From: Tamlana sp. I1 | GTDB lineage: Bacteria > Bacteroidota > Bacteroidia > Flavobacteriales > Flavobacteriaceae | Direction: 5' to 3' | DNA: 41,913 nt | NCBI RefSeq assembly: GCF_015355625.1 | Contig: NZ_JACLAF010000020.1 | Coordinates: forward strand, 1 to 41,913 | In this document: in pieces, positions 18,938 to 27,476 of the stretch | How positions within the stretch are numbered: position 1 is the stretch's first letter | Layout of the letters: each line of letters starts with the position of its first letter | Notes under the pieces: generated by a model | Databases searched by the model: none | Told to the model about the DNA's origin: nothing | Seen by the model: only the letters and a program-made list of their open reading frames with translations | Program-made: the position numbers and the translations under genes

Positions 18938-20170
18938 ATGCTTTTTTCTCCAAAAATTGAAAACAAAAATCAACCCAAAAGGCTGGCTGTAAAATTGAAT
19001 GCTAAAGGCGAACAGTTTGTTTTGCAAGGGCATCCGTGGGTGTTTTCAAATAATATTATTAAAATTAACGACGGCGCAAAGTCGGGTGATTTGGCTATTA
19101 TTTTTGGGAAAAGTAAAAACCGTGTGATTGGTTTGGGGCTGTATGATGCGAACTCACCAATACGTATTAAAATGCTTCATAGCGGTTATGAAAAAGTAGA
19201 AATTAACACCGCTTTTTTTCAAAATAAAATAGAAGAAGCTTATAAAAAACGTAAAAGTTTATTAAAAACAAACACAAACAGTTACCGTTTATTATTTGGT
19301 GAAAATGATGGGTTTCCAGGTTTAATAGCCGATGTTTATGCTTCGGTTTTGGTGGTTAAATTATATTCTGAAATATGGTTGCCATATATTGAAACCATTA
19401 TAGCAAGTTTACAAAAAACCTCAAAAGCCAAAACGGTTGTTGTGCGTTTATCTCGAAGCTTAGAGCAATCAAAACAGCACAAACTTTCCAATGGAGAAGT
19501 GGTTTACGGTACATTAGAAAATGAAGTTGTTCATTTCGTAGAGCACAATGTTAATTTTTCCGCAAATGTTATAAAAGGACATAAGACGGGTTATTTTTTA
19601 GACCATCGTGCCAACCGCAAACAAGTGGGGTTATGGAGTAAAGGCAAAACAGTTTTAGATGTGTTCTCGTATGCCGGAGGCTTTTCGGTACATGCGTTAT
19701 ATAATGGCGCAAAAGAAGTAACAAGTTTAGATATAAGTAAGCAAGCCCTGGAAATAGCTGTTGAAAACGGTAAATTAAACGCATATAAAGGCAAGCATAA
19801 AATTATTGCAGGCGATGCGTTTGATGAATTGGCAGCACTTATAAAGGATGACGTTACCTTTGATGTGGTGGTTATCGACCCGCCAAGTTTTGCTAAGCAG
19901 GCATCAGAAATCCTATTAGCAAAAAAGAAATACGCCCAACTTGCCAGATTAGGCGAAAAGCTTACCGCAAAAAACGGTTTATTGGTTCTGGCGTCATGCT
20001 CGTCTCGGGTACTTTCCGAAGATTTTTTCGAAATTAACGCTAAGGTTCTAGATAAAAACGATAGACGTTATAAATTAATTCTAAAAACAGAACACGATAC
20101 CGATCACCCCATTGGCTTCCCAGAAGGCGCCTATTTAAAGTGTGGGTATTACCGTTTTATAGATTCATAG
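18938..20170 (+). CDS. PUA-domain rRNA cytosine-C5 methyltransferase, RlmI type
   Basis: This 410-aa enzyme has an N-terminal PUA domain (KGEQFVLQGHPWVFSNNI) and a Rossmann methyltransferase domain. The SAM-binding part is VLDVFSYAGGFSVHALYNGA with LDISKQAL, and the catalytic region is DVVVIDPPSFAK. This order matches E. coli RlmI, which methylates a cytosine of 23S rRNA with SAM. The length agrees with RlmI (about 396 aa). The exact base is inferred from the family only. Confidence 0.9.
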   Translation: MLFSPKIENKNQPKRLAVKLNAKGEQFVLQGHPWVFSNNIIKINDGAKSGDLAIIFGKSKNRVIGLGLYDANSPIRIKMLHSGYEKVEINTAFFQNKIEEAYKKRKSLLKTNTNSYRLLFGENDGFPGLIADVYASVLVVKLYSEIWLPYIETIIASLQKTSKAKTVVVRLSRSLEQSKQHKLSNGEVVYGTLENEVVHFVEHNVNFSANVIKGHKTGYFLDHRANRKQVGLWSKGKTVLDVFSYAGGFSVHALYNGAKEVTSLDISKQALEIAVENGKLNAYKGKHKIIAGDAFDELAALIKDDVTFDVVVIDPPSFAKQASEILLAKKKYAQLARLGEKLTAKNGLLVLASCSSRVLSEDFFEINAKVLDKNDRRYKLILKTEHDTDHPIGFPEGAYLKCGYYRFIDS

Positions 20171-20210
20171 TAATTGTAGTTCAGGTCTATTTTAATCAAA
20201 ACTAACCTTT

Positions 20211-20243
20211 TTGTTATGCATGCATAATATTTTGTTATATTTG
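20211..20243 (+). promoter_or_regulatory. Candidate promoter of the nitronate monooxygenase gene
   Basis: TTG at 20211 and TATATTTG at 20236-20243 are 22 nt apart. The longest possible reading frame would start at this TTG, so the promoter favours the ATG at 20256. Confidence 0.5.
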
Positions 20244-20255
20244 ATAAAAAAGACC

Positions 20256-21203
20256 ATGACCAACCAACTAACTTCACTTTTAAATATAAAACATCCTATT
20301 ATTCAGGCGCCTATGTTTTTGGTGTCGAATGTAGATATGGTTAAAGCAGCAATGCTCTGTGGTATTGCGGGCTGTATTCCTGCTTTAAATTACCGCACGG
20401 TAGACGAGTTAAAAGTTGCCATTAAAGAATTGAAAGCCGCCAAACCTAAAGATGGTGCCTTTGGATTTAATTTGATTGTAAACAAATCGAATGTAAAATA
20501 CAAAGCGCAACTTGAAACGATTTGCGAATTGGGTTGCGATTTTATAATTACTTCTCTAGGAAATCCCGAAGAAACCATTATTAGTGCGCACAAAGCTGGT
20601 ATCAAAGTGTTTTGTGATGTAGTCGATTTAAAATTTGCTAAAAAAGTTGAAGCTTTGGGCGCCGATGCCATCATTGCGGTAAATAGTAAAGCAGGGGGGC
20701 ATCGTGGCGGAAAATCACCCAAAGATTTAATAGAGGAGTTGTGTGAAAATTGCGCTATTCCAATTATTTCGGCAGGTGGTGTGGGTTGTAAAGCAGATAT
20801 TGATAAAATGCTAAGTTATGGAGCCGCAGGAGTTTCGGTAGGAAGTCTTTTTATTGCTTCGGAAGAATCTAATGTAACCAACGAATATAAGCAAGCTTGT
20901 GTCGATTATGGTGAAAATGATATCGTAATGACTCAAAGAATCTCAGGAACACCTTGCACAGTAATAAATACCCCTTATGTACAGAAAATTGGCACCCAAC
21001 AAACCTGGTTAGAATCTGTTTTAAATAAACATAAAAGTCTTAAAAAGTGGGTTAAAATGATACGGTTTTCAATTGGTATGAATGCGACTAAAAACGCAGC
21101 TACTAAAGCCACGTATAAAACCGTTTGGGTTGCAGGGCCAAGCATCGAATATACCAAGGCTATTTTGCCTGTAAAAGAAATTATTAGGCGCTTAGTTAAC
21201 TAA
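20256..21203 (+). CDS. Nitronate monooxygenase (2-nitropropane dioxygenase family)
   Basis: From ATG 20256 the protein is 315 aa. It is a flavin-dependent TIM-barrel enzyme that oxidises nitronates. It begins with the family start LLNIKHPIIQAPMFLVSNVD. It has AVNSKAGGHRGGKSPKDL with the catalytic His, and the FMN-phosphate segment IPIISAGGVGCKADIDKML with GAAGVSVGSLF. The physiological substrate is uncertain, since some family members act on propionate-3-nitronate and others are enoyl reductases. Its last 12 bp overlap the convergent gene at 21192. Confidence 0.87.
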   Translation: MTNQLTSLLNIKHPIIQAPMFLVSNVDMVKAAMLCGIAGCIPALNYRTVDELKVAIKELKAAKPKDGAFGFNLIVNKSNVKYKAQLETICELGCDFIITSLGNPEETIISAHKAGIKVFCDVVDLKFAKKVEALGADAIIAVNSKAGGHRGGKSPKDLIEELCENCAIPIISAGGVGCKADIDKMLSYGAAGVSVGSLFIASEESNVTNEYKQACVDYGENDIVMTQRISGTPCTVINTPYVQKIGTQQTWLESVLNKHKSLKKWVKMIRFSIGMNATKNAATKATYKTVWVAGPSIEYTKAILPVKEIIRRLVN

Positions 21204-21566
21204 AGCAATTCCGGCCATTTGTTTTGCTTTTTTGTCCTTGCCCTTTATTATTAATTGTAAGCCCAAACTTACGGTTAGCCCACCTAACGAAGTCGCAAGT
21301 GCATCTCCAGCATCAAACCTATTGTTTACCTTTTGGCTATCTATAACTTCTTTAACGATGCCAGCTAAAGTAGCAGCGCCTAAACTATACCAAAAGGCTT
21401 TTTTTTTATTTTTGGTTGTCGCATAAACAACACCATAAGTTGCCCCCGATATTAAAGCGCCAGCCGCAAAATGAAGCTCACCATCATTAGAAATAAATTG
21501 CGCTTGACTGCTATGCATTGTTCCGAAACAAAGGAGTAAAAATAATACTAAGGGTTTCATATTCAA
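21192..21566 (-). CDS. Small secreted or membrane protein, YfiM/DUF2279-like
   Basis: This 124-aa protein has a signal peptide (LVLFLLLCFGTMHSSQAQ). Two Gly/Ala-rich amphipathic segments follow: DGELHFAAGALISGATYGVV, then SLGAATLAGIVKEVIDSQ with FDAGDALATSLGGLTVSLG. The HF-x-AG and D-x-DA-T-x-G patterns resemble the YfiM/DUF2279 group of small envelope proteins of unknown function. The 3' end overlaps the convergent monooxygenase gene by 12 bp, an unusually tight arrangement. Confidence 0.75.
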   Translation of the reverse strand: MNMKPLVLFLLLCFGTMHSSQAQFISNDGELHFAAGALISGATYGVVYATTKNKKKAFWYSLGAATLAGIVKEVIDSQKVNNRFDAGDALATSLGGLTVSLGLQLIIKGKDKKAKQMAGIALVN

Positions 21567-21817
21567 ATGGTTTAATTCGATTTTAAAAGTATGTGTTCTT
21601 AATTAATTTTAATTATATTTTCGATTTTAGTTAAATAAATACGTTAAAGTGAATTATTATCTGAAAGTGCTAAAATTAATAAGAAGCACCACGGCGTATA
21701 ATTAGGTAAAATCTTAACTAAGATTTATTAGGCACAAGCTCATATTGATTATATTTGAAGTGAAAATAAATCATCGTCATTTCAAAAACCTAATTGATCT
21801 TTAAAAGAAAATACATT

Positions 21818-22489
21818 ATGATAAAAAGAGTACCAATGTTAATGGCATTATTAATAGCTAGTGTTTTTTATAGTTGTGGGCCTTCAATAAAAGTAACCGA
21901 AACATGGAAAGCACCAGATTTATCAGCAGTCAAAAAATCAAAGGTATTAGTTATGGCTAGATTAGACGATTTGGCTTCAAGACAATTGTTTGAACAAGAA
22001 ATAACAAAACAATTATCGGCTTCTGGTTTTAAAGCAGTGCCAAGTTATGTAGAATATCCAGATCTTAAGTTAAATAAAAAAATGGATAGTGTAGAGGTTG
22101 ATTCACATGTAGCAAAGTTTAAAAATGATGGTTTTGGAGCGGTTGTTTTAACGGTAATTAAAGATGTTAATACAGACATAAGAACTGAAGATTCTGGAGG
22201 TTATTCAGTTGGTGGCTATTACCCTTATGCTTACAGCGGCTATGGTGGTTTTGGAAACTATTATGGTGGTGTTTATACGCCATATAGCTCAGAAGGATAT
22301 TATGTGCCACGTTCGGAACGAACTTACGAATCGGATATTTACAAGCTTGAAACTGTAGTGTACGCTATTAATAGATCAGAAAAGAAACAATTGGTTGGCG
22401 TAGTAGCTTCACAGATTAAAGATCCTGGTTCTGCTTCAGATGTTGCCGAACCTTATGCTAAAAAAGTTTTAGCACAGTTTAAAAAATAA
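21818..22489 (+). CDS. DUF4136-like lipoprotein with Gly/Tyr-rich insert
   Basis: The ATG at 21818 places the signal peptide correctly (MIKRVPMLMALLIASVFYSC), with the lipidated Cys at residue 20. An earlier in-frame ATG at 21794 would add eight charged residues. The 223-aa product has VTETWKAPDLSAVKKSKVLVMA, typical of flavobacterial DUF4136-like lipoproteins. A Gly/Tyr-rich stretch (GGYSVGGYYPYAYSGYGG, about 125-165) is followed by a conserved C-terminal half. The function is unknown and it is likely an envelope protein. Confidence 0.78.
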   Translation: MIKRVPMLMALLIASVFYSCGPSIKVTETWKAPDLSAVKKSKVLVMARLDDLASRQLFEQEITKQLSASGFKAVPSYVEYPDLKLNKKMDSVEVDSHVAKFKNDGFGAVVLTVIKDVNTDIRTEDSGGYSVGGYYPYAYSGYGGFGNYYGGVYTPYSSEGYYVPRSERTYESDIYKLETVVYAINRSEKKQLVGVVASQIKDPGSASDVAEPYAKKVLAQFKK

Positions 22490-22514
22490 TTAATAAAAAG
22501 GATTCAATATAGAT

Positions 22515-22557
22515 ATACCGTTTTCAAAATATAAAGTTTTGGAAACGGTATTTTTTT
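22515..22557 (+). terminator. Hairpin terminator
   Basis: ATACCGTTTTC (22515-22525) pairs with GGAAACGGTAT (22541-22551) and is followed by a T-run. Confidence 0.75.
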
Positions 22558-22599
22558 ACCTTAATATTAGCTTTCAAAAGCCTTTAAAAGTAAAAAACG

Positions 22600-23025
22600 A
22601 TGGAATTATCTAAAGAAATGGTTTTGGAAAAAGCCAATGCAGCCTGCAAAAACACTTTAATGGAAACCTTAGACATCGAAATTATCGATTTTGGCGACGA
22701 TTTTATTCTTGGAAAAATGCCAGTTACCCCTAAAGTGCATCAACCCGATGGCGTGCTCCATGGTGGCGCAACGGTGGCGTTGGCAGAAACGATGGGAAGT
22801 TTTGCAGCTCAATTACTAATGGATCGCAATAAAGTATTTGTTCGCGGGTTAGAAATCTCGGCAAATCATTTAAAAAGTGTGAAATCAGGATTTGTTTATG
22901 CAAAAGCCGTTTTTTTACATAAAGGACGTACCACACAATTGTTTGAAATTCGTGTTACCGATGAAGCCGATAATTTGATTTCGTTGTGTAAATTGACTAC
23001 TATTGCACTGCCAAAATCTAAATAG
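22600..23025 (+). CDS. Hotdog-fold thioesterase (PaaI/MenI-like)
   Basis: This 141-aa hotdog-fold enzyme has HQPDGVLHGGATVALAETMGSFAA, the PaaI-type active-site segment with the catalytic acidic residue in ALAETMGS. It hydrolyses an acyl-CoA thioester. It lies 5 bp before the isochorismate synthase gene and upstream of menD. I therefore infer that it serves as the 1,4-dihydroxy-2-naphthoyl-CoA hydrolase (MenI role) of menaquinone synthesis, although sequence alone does not prove the substrate. Confidence 0.85.
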   Translation: MELSKEMVLEKANAACKNTLMETLDIEIIDFGDDFILGKMPVTPKVHQPDGVLHGGATVALAETMGSFAAQLLMDRNKVFVRGLEISANHLKSVKSGFVYAKAVFLHKGRTTQLFEIRVTDEADNLISLCKLTTIALPKSK

Positions 23026-23030
23026 GTTAC

Positions 23031-24146
23031 ATGACTTCCAATGCTTTTTTTGAACGAATAAAAACACAGTATTCAAACCAATTGCCTTTTGTTGCTTTTA
23101 GAAAGCCTAATGCGTTAAAAATTAGTAGTTTTCTTCAAAACACCAACGATTTGTTTTTTGCTGAAGACTATTCAGAAAAAGGTTTTGTTTTTGCGCCGTT
23201 TGATGATTCAGAAAAAACGGTATTAATTCCAACTGAATTTTCGGAGCAACTAGAAACTGTTTTTGAATTTTCAGAAGATATAACTTCAGCGGAAGCGATA
23301 ACTTCAGCAAGCGAATTAGATAAAGCATTTCATATAAATCTTGTTAAGCAAGGTGTTGAAGCTATTAAAAATAATAAGTTTAAAAAAGTCGTCCTATCTC
23401 GAAAAGAAGCAGTTAGTTTATCAGAAGAAAACCCGTTACAGATTTATAAAAACCTATTAAAAACCTATAAATCGGCTTATGTATATTGCTGGTTTCATCC
23501 TAAAGTAGGCTTATGGCTTGGCGCAACACCAGAAACTTTAATTAAAATTGAAGGCAAACGGTTTTCAATTATGGCTTTGGCGGGCACACAAAATTATAAG
23601 GGGAATTTAGAGGTGCTTTGGCAAGATAAAGAATTACAAGAGCAGCAATTTGTTACCGATTTTATTCTAGATAATTTAAACCCTCTTGCCGAAAGTATAA
23701 AAACTTCCGATGTTGAAACCGTAAAAGCAGGGAATTTAGTGCATTTAAAAACGATGATTTCTGCCCAATTAAAAGCATCTGTTTCCTTGCAAACTGTGGT
23801 GCATGCGTTACACCCAACACCAGCCGTTTGCGGATTACCTAAATTAAGTGCTAAAGAATTTATTTTAGAAAATGAAAACTATAATCGTGAGTTCTATACA
23901 GGTTTTTTAGGCGAACTTAATGCTGAAACTACAATTGCACCAAGGTCGGGAAGACGAAATATTGAAAATAGAGCTTATTCTATATCTAGAAAAAGCACAC
24001 AACTTTATGTGAATTTACGTTGTATGCAGCTTAAAAACCAAGAGGCAATACTTTATGTTGGCGGCGGAATTACCATAAATTCGAACCCCGAAAAGGAGTG
24101 GTTAGAAACGGTTTCAAAATCTTTAGTGATTAAAAGTGTTATTTAA
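23031..24146 (+). CDS. menF: Isochorismate synthase
   Basis: This 371-aa chorismate-binding enzyme converts chorismate to isochorismate, the entry to menaquinone. Typical segments are KKVVLSRKEAV, LGATPETLIKIEG, MALAGTQ, HPTPAVCGLPK and REFYTGFLGEL, ending LYVGGGITINSNPEKEW. The length fits stand-alone isochorismate synthases (MenF/EntC/DhbC). No glutamine amidotransferase domain is present. It follows the thioesterase by 5 bp and precedes menD by 47 bp. The menaquinone role comes from these neighbours, since EntC-like siderophore use would need other genes. Confidence 0.93.
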   Translation: MTSNAFFERIKTQYSNQLPFVAFRKPNALKISSFLQNTNDLFFAEDYSEKGFVFAPFDDSEKTVLIPTEFSEQLETVFEFSEDITSAEAITSASELDKAFHINLVKQGVEAIKNNKFKKVVLSRKEAVSLSEENPLQIYKNLLKTYKSAYVYCWFHPKVGLWLGATPETLIKIEGKRFSIMALAGTQNYKGNLEVLWQDKELQEQQFVTDFILDNLNPLAESIKTSDVETVKAGNLVHLKTMISAQLKASVSLQTVVHALHPTPAVCGLPKLSAKEFILENENYNREFYTGFLGELNAETTIAPRSGRRNIENRAYSISRKSTQLYVNLRCMQLKNQEAILYVGGGITINSNPEKEWLETVSKSLVIKSVI

Positions 24147-24159
24147 TTAATCGATTTCT

Positions 24160-24167
24160 TATTTTTG
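24160..24167 (+). promoter_or_regulatory. Possible internal promoter box before menD
   Basis: TATTTTTG fits TANNTTTG, 26 bp before the menD ATG. It may give menD its own start in addition to read-through from menF. Confidence 0.3.
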
Positions 24168-24193
24168 GTTTGTAACCAAGATTATAAGATTAA

Positions 24194-25957
24194 ATGACTT
24201 ATCCAAAAATTCCTCTCGCTCAAACTTTAATTGAGCTATGTAAATCCAAAGGTGTAAAACATATTGTAATATCTCCGGGTAGCCGTAATGCGCCGTTAAC
24301 TATAGGTTTTACAAACGATCCATTTTTTAAATGTTATAGTATTGTAGATGAACGCTGCGCAGCATTTTTTGCCTTAGGAATAGCACAACAATTACAAGAA
24401 GCCACTGCCGTTGTTTGTACTTCGGGTAGTGCTTTGTTAAATTATTTTCCAGCAGTAGCCGAAGCGTTTTATAGCAACATTCCGTTGGTAGTTTTATCGG
24501 CAGATCGCCCAAAGCATCTAATTGGAATAGGGGATGGACAAACCATAATTCAGAAAAATGTTTTTGATAAACACGTCTTATTTTCAACCGATTTAAAATT
24601 GGATTTAAAAGACGAAAAGCACATTCCTTCAAATGAACATCTGCCTGTTTTAATGAACCTTGAAGATAAATTTGAACGTTTATTAGGTTTACAAAAAAGT
24701 ATTCAATCTTATAACGAGGAAGAAATTAACTTAGCTATTAATATGGCTGTGATGAAAAAAGGACCTGTACATATAAATGTCCCTTTTGATGAACCTCTTT
24801 ATGAAACTGTTGAAAACCTTTCTGTTTCGCCAAAAACCATTGAAGTTACAGCAAGTCAGCATAATGTTGAAGACTACATCCTTCAATCGTGTTTAGAAGA
24901 GTGGGATGTGGCTACAAAAAAAATGATTCTTATCGGGGCATGTCAACCTAATACCGTAGAGCAAAAATGGTTGGATGAAATTGCTGATGACGATAGTATT
25001 ATTGTTTTAAAAGAATCGACATCTAACATTCATTTAAAAGGCGGTTTTCCTAGTATCGATCAATTAATTGCACCTTTAACCGATGAAGAGAAAGAGGAAT
25101 TACGTCCAGACATCTTAATTACTTTTGGCGGATTAATTGTTTCAAAAAAGGTAAAACAGTTTTTAAGAACATACCAACCAAAGCATCATTGGCACATCGA
25201 TCGTAAAATTGCAAACGATACTTTTTTCTGTTTAGATAATCATATTGAAACTACGCCAAATCATTTCTTTGAGAGCTTTTTACCAAAAGTGCAGCATTAT
25301 GTAAAAAGTCATTACAAACCACTTTGGACAGAGGTAAAAGCAAAACGTGTAGAAAAGCATAAAGCCTATTTATCTGAAATCCCATTTTCTGATCTTAAAG
25401 TTTTTAATACGGTATTAAAATCGATTCCAGACGCGAATATTTTACAGGTTGGAAACAGTTCGGCCATTCGATATACGCAATTATTTAAAGTAAACAAAAC
25501 TCTTGAAGTGTACTGTAATCGTGGCACAAGTGGTATTGATGGTTGCACGTCTACAGCAATAGGTTGTGCGGTTGCAAGACCAGATAAACCTACGGTTTTG
25601 GTTACTGGCGATTTGAGTTTCTTGTATGATAGCAATGCGCTTTGGAACAATCATATTCCTAATAATTTTAGAATCATCATTGTTAATAATGAAGGTGGTG
25701 GTATTTTTAGAATCTTACCAGGACATAAAAACACAGAGAATTTCGACACTTATTTTGAAACCAATCATAAATATTCAGCCGAACATTTATGTAAAATGTA
25801 TGGTTTAGCTTATGAAGCTGTTTCAGATGAAGCAAAATTAGAATCTGCTTTAACCAATTTTTATTCCGAAGGAACAAAACCAAAGGTGTTAGAAATTTTC
25901 ACCCCAAAAAAGGTTAATGATAAAGTGCTTCTAGATTATTTTGAATATATAAAATAG
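24194..25957 (+). CDS. menD: 2-succinyl-5-enolpyruvyl-6-hydroxy-3-cyclohexene-1-carboxylate synthase
   Basis: MenD is a thiamine-diphosphate enzyme that joins isochorismate and 2-oxoglutarate in menaquinone synthesis. The 587-aa length is normal. The N-terminal segment HIVISPGSRNAPLTIGF and the VCTSGSALLNYFPAVAEA motif are characteristic. The C-terminal cofactor region has NRGTSGIDGCTSTAIG and VTGDLSFLYDSNALWN through INNNEGGGIF-type residues. It is part of the thioesterase-menF-menD-DUF2853 gene run. Confidence 0.97.
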   Translation: MTYPKIPLAQTLIELCKSKGVKHIVISPGSRNAPLTIGFTNDPFFKCYSIVDERCAAFFALGIAQQLQEATAVVCTSGSALLNYFPAVAEAFYSNIPLVVLSADRPKHLIGIGDGQTIIQKNVFDKHVLFSTDLKLDLKDEKHIPSNEHLPVLMNLEDKFERLLGLQKSIQSYNEEEINLAINMAVMKKGPVHINVPFDEPLYETVENLSVSPKTIEVTASQHNVEDYILQSCLEEWDVATKKMILIGACQPNTVEQKWLDEIADDDSIIVLKESTSNIHLKGGFPSIDQLIAPLTDEEKEELRPDILITFGGLIVSKKVKQFLRTYQPKHHWHIDRKIANDTFFCLDNHIETTPNHFFESFLPKVQHYVKSHYKPLWTEVKAKRVEKHKAYLSEIPFSDLKVFNTVLKSIPDANILQVGNSSAIRYTQLFKVNKTLEVYCNRGTSGIDGCTSTAIGCAVARPDKPTVLVTGDLSFLYDSNALWNNHIPNNFRIIIVNNEGGGIFRILPGHKNTENFDTYFETNHKYSAEHLCKMYGLAYEAVSDEAKLESALTNFYSEGTKPKVLEIFTPKKVNDKVLLDYFEYIK

Positions 25958-25969
25958 AATCTGTTTATT

Positions 25970-26308
25970 ATGAATAAAAGAGAAGCGCTTATAGTAAAAT
26001 ATGCGGCCGATTTAAAAGAAAAATGTGGAATTGATGCCGACATGGAATTGTTAACTAAAGTAGCTATTGGTTGCGGACCAGCAATTTATAATGCCGATTC
26101 CTCAACGGTTTCAAGTTCGGATGAATCGGAAATAGCCCGAGTGAAAACGAATTTCTTAATTAAAAAATTAGGTTTGGTTGATGGTTCGCATTTAGATGAA
26201 GGCATTGCCAAAGTTATGGAGCAATATGGCGCTTCAAACAGAAATAAATACAGGGTTGTGGTTTACTATTTGCTAACCAAACATTTTGACATGGCATCTG
26301 TTTATTAA
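25970..26308 (+). CDS. DUF2853 family protein
   Basis: This 112-aa soluble protein begins MNKREALIVKYAADLKEKCG. It has the central SSSDESEIARVKTNFLIKKLG segment typical of DUF2853, a small helical family of unknown function common in Flavobacteriaceae. It starts 12 bp after menD and ends before a strong terminator, so it is the last gene of the menaquinone unit. Any link to menaquinone is positional only. Confidence 0.85.
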   Translation: MNKREALIVKYAADLKEKCGIDADMELLTKVAIGCGPAIYNADSSTVSSSDESEIARVKTNFLIKKLGLVDGSHLDEGIAKVMEQYGASNRNKYRVVVYYLLTKHFDMASVY

Positions 26309-26320
26309 ATTGTAAGTTCA

Positions 26321-26400
26321 AAAAAAAAACTGATTAAAAGTTTTAAAGTTTGAATATAGATATTCAGCTTTAAAAACGACTTTTAATCAGTTTTTTTTTT
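26321..26400. terminator. Strong terminator of the menaquinone unit
   Basis: The arms AAAAACTGATTAAAAG and CTTTTAATCAGTTTTT, extended by A and T runs, pair exactly across a 39-nt loop that itself has a short inverted part. Confidence 0.8.
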
Positions 26401-26624
26401 GAAGTTATTTTAATTGAATTGTCGTGGTTCTCGACTCTGCTCGAACACCCTAATGATGAATTTTTAAACTTAATTTCATGTTTTCTATTTCAAACACCCT
26501 CTTATTTGAAGTCTTAAACTTAATCCATAATTGATAATAGATGGAATTAATCAAACCAAATAAGCCTCACAAAAATCTTAATCATTTTATTATTATCCTT
26601 AAACTTATCTTTCTTTAATATCAT

Positions 26625-26632
26625 TATCTTTG
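26625..26632 (+). promoter_or_regulatory. TANNTTTG box just before the S1-protein gene
   Basis: TATCTTTG ends only 4 nt before the ATG at 26637, so transcription should start at or inside the start codon. This suggests a leaderless mRNA. Confidence 0.5.
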
Positions 26633-26636
26633 CCAC

Positions 26637-27467
26637 ATGATAACACTAGGACAAGTAAATACATTAGAAATACTAAGAGAAACAGATCATGGTATCTATT
26701 TAATTGATAATGAAGATAACCAAGTTTTGCTTCCTTCGCGCTACGTTCCACAGAGTTTTAAAATCTGGGATAAGCTAGAAGTTTTTGTGTATTTAGATAA
26801 CGAAGAGCGCCCAGTAGCGACTACCGACATGCCTTATATTATGCGCGATGGTTATGCTTTGTTACGCTGTAATCAAGTCACCGATTATGGTGCTTTTTTA
26901 GATTGGGGACTTGTAAAAGAATTGTTTTGCCCGTTTAAGGAACAGGCTTTTAAAATGAAGCCAGGCGGTTGGTATTTGGTACATTGTTATTTAGATGAAA
27001 AAACCGATCGATTAGTAGCGTCTAGTAAAACCAATCGTTTTTTAGATAATACAAATTTAACGGTTCAGCAATTTGATGAAGTCGATTTAATTGTGTCGCA
27101 TCCATCGGATATTGGGATGAATGTTATTGTAAATAAAATCCATTCTGGTTTAATTTATAAAGATCAGATTTTTAAAGATATCAGTGTAGGCGATAAGTTA
27201 AAAGGCATTGTTAAAAAAGTACGTCCAGGAAATAAATTAGATATTTCTTTAGGACAGATTGGTTACCGAAACATAGAGCCAAATGCCGAGCGTATTTTGC
27301 ACGAACTTCAAGACAATTCTGGATATATGAAATTAACCGATAAATCGAGTCCTGAAGACATCAAAGAACAGCTTCAAATGAGCAAGAAAAACTTTAAAAA
27401 AGCCATTGGAGCACTTTATAAAGAACGTCAGATTGAGATTAAATCGGATGGGATTTATTTAGTTTAG
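26637..27467 (+). CDS. S1-domain RNA-binding protein, CvfB-like
   Basis: This 276-aa protein has several tandem OB/S1 segments. An N-terminal one (residues about 1-65) precedes a central part with GYALLRCNQVTDYGAFLDWG, a typical S1 turn. A third S1 segment ends VGDKLKGIVKKVRPGNKLDISLGQIGY (about 180-210), and a winged-helix-like end follows (KNFKKAIGALYKERQIEI). This matches CvfB/YitL-type proteins, which bind RNA. The next gene, mnmE, starts 9 bp later, so the two are likely co-transcribed. Confidence 0.88.
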   Translation: MITLGQVNTLEILRETDHGIYLIDNEDNQVLLPSRYVPQSFKIWDKLEVFVYLDNEERPVATTDMPYIMRDGYALLRCNQVTDYGAFLDWGLVKELFCPFKEQAFKMKPGGWYLVHCYLDEKTDRLVASSKTNRFLDNTNLTVQQFDEVDLIVSHPSDIGMNVIVNKIHSGLIYKDQIFKDISVGDKLKGIVKKVRPGNKLDISLGQIGYRNIEPNAERILHELQDNSGYMKLTDKSSPEDIKEQLQMSKKNFKKAIGALYKERQIEIKSDGIYLV

Positions 27468-27476
27468 ACTTATACC

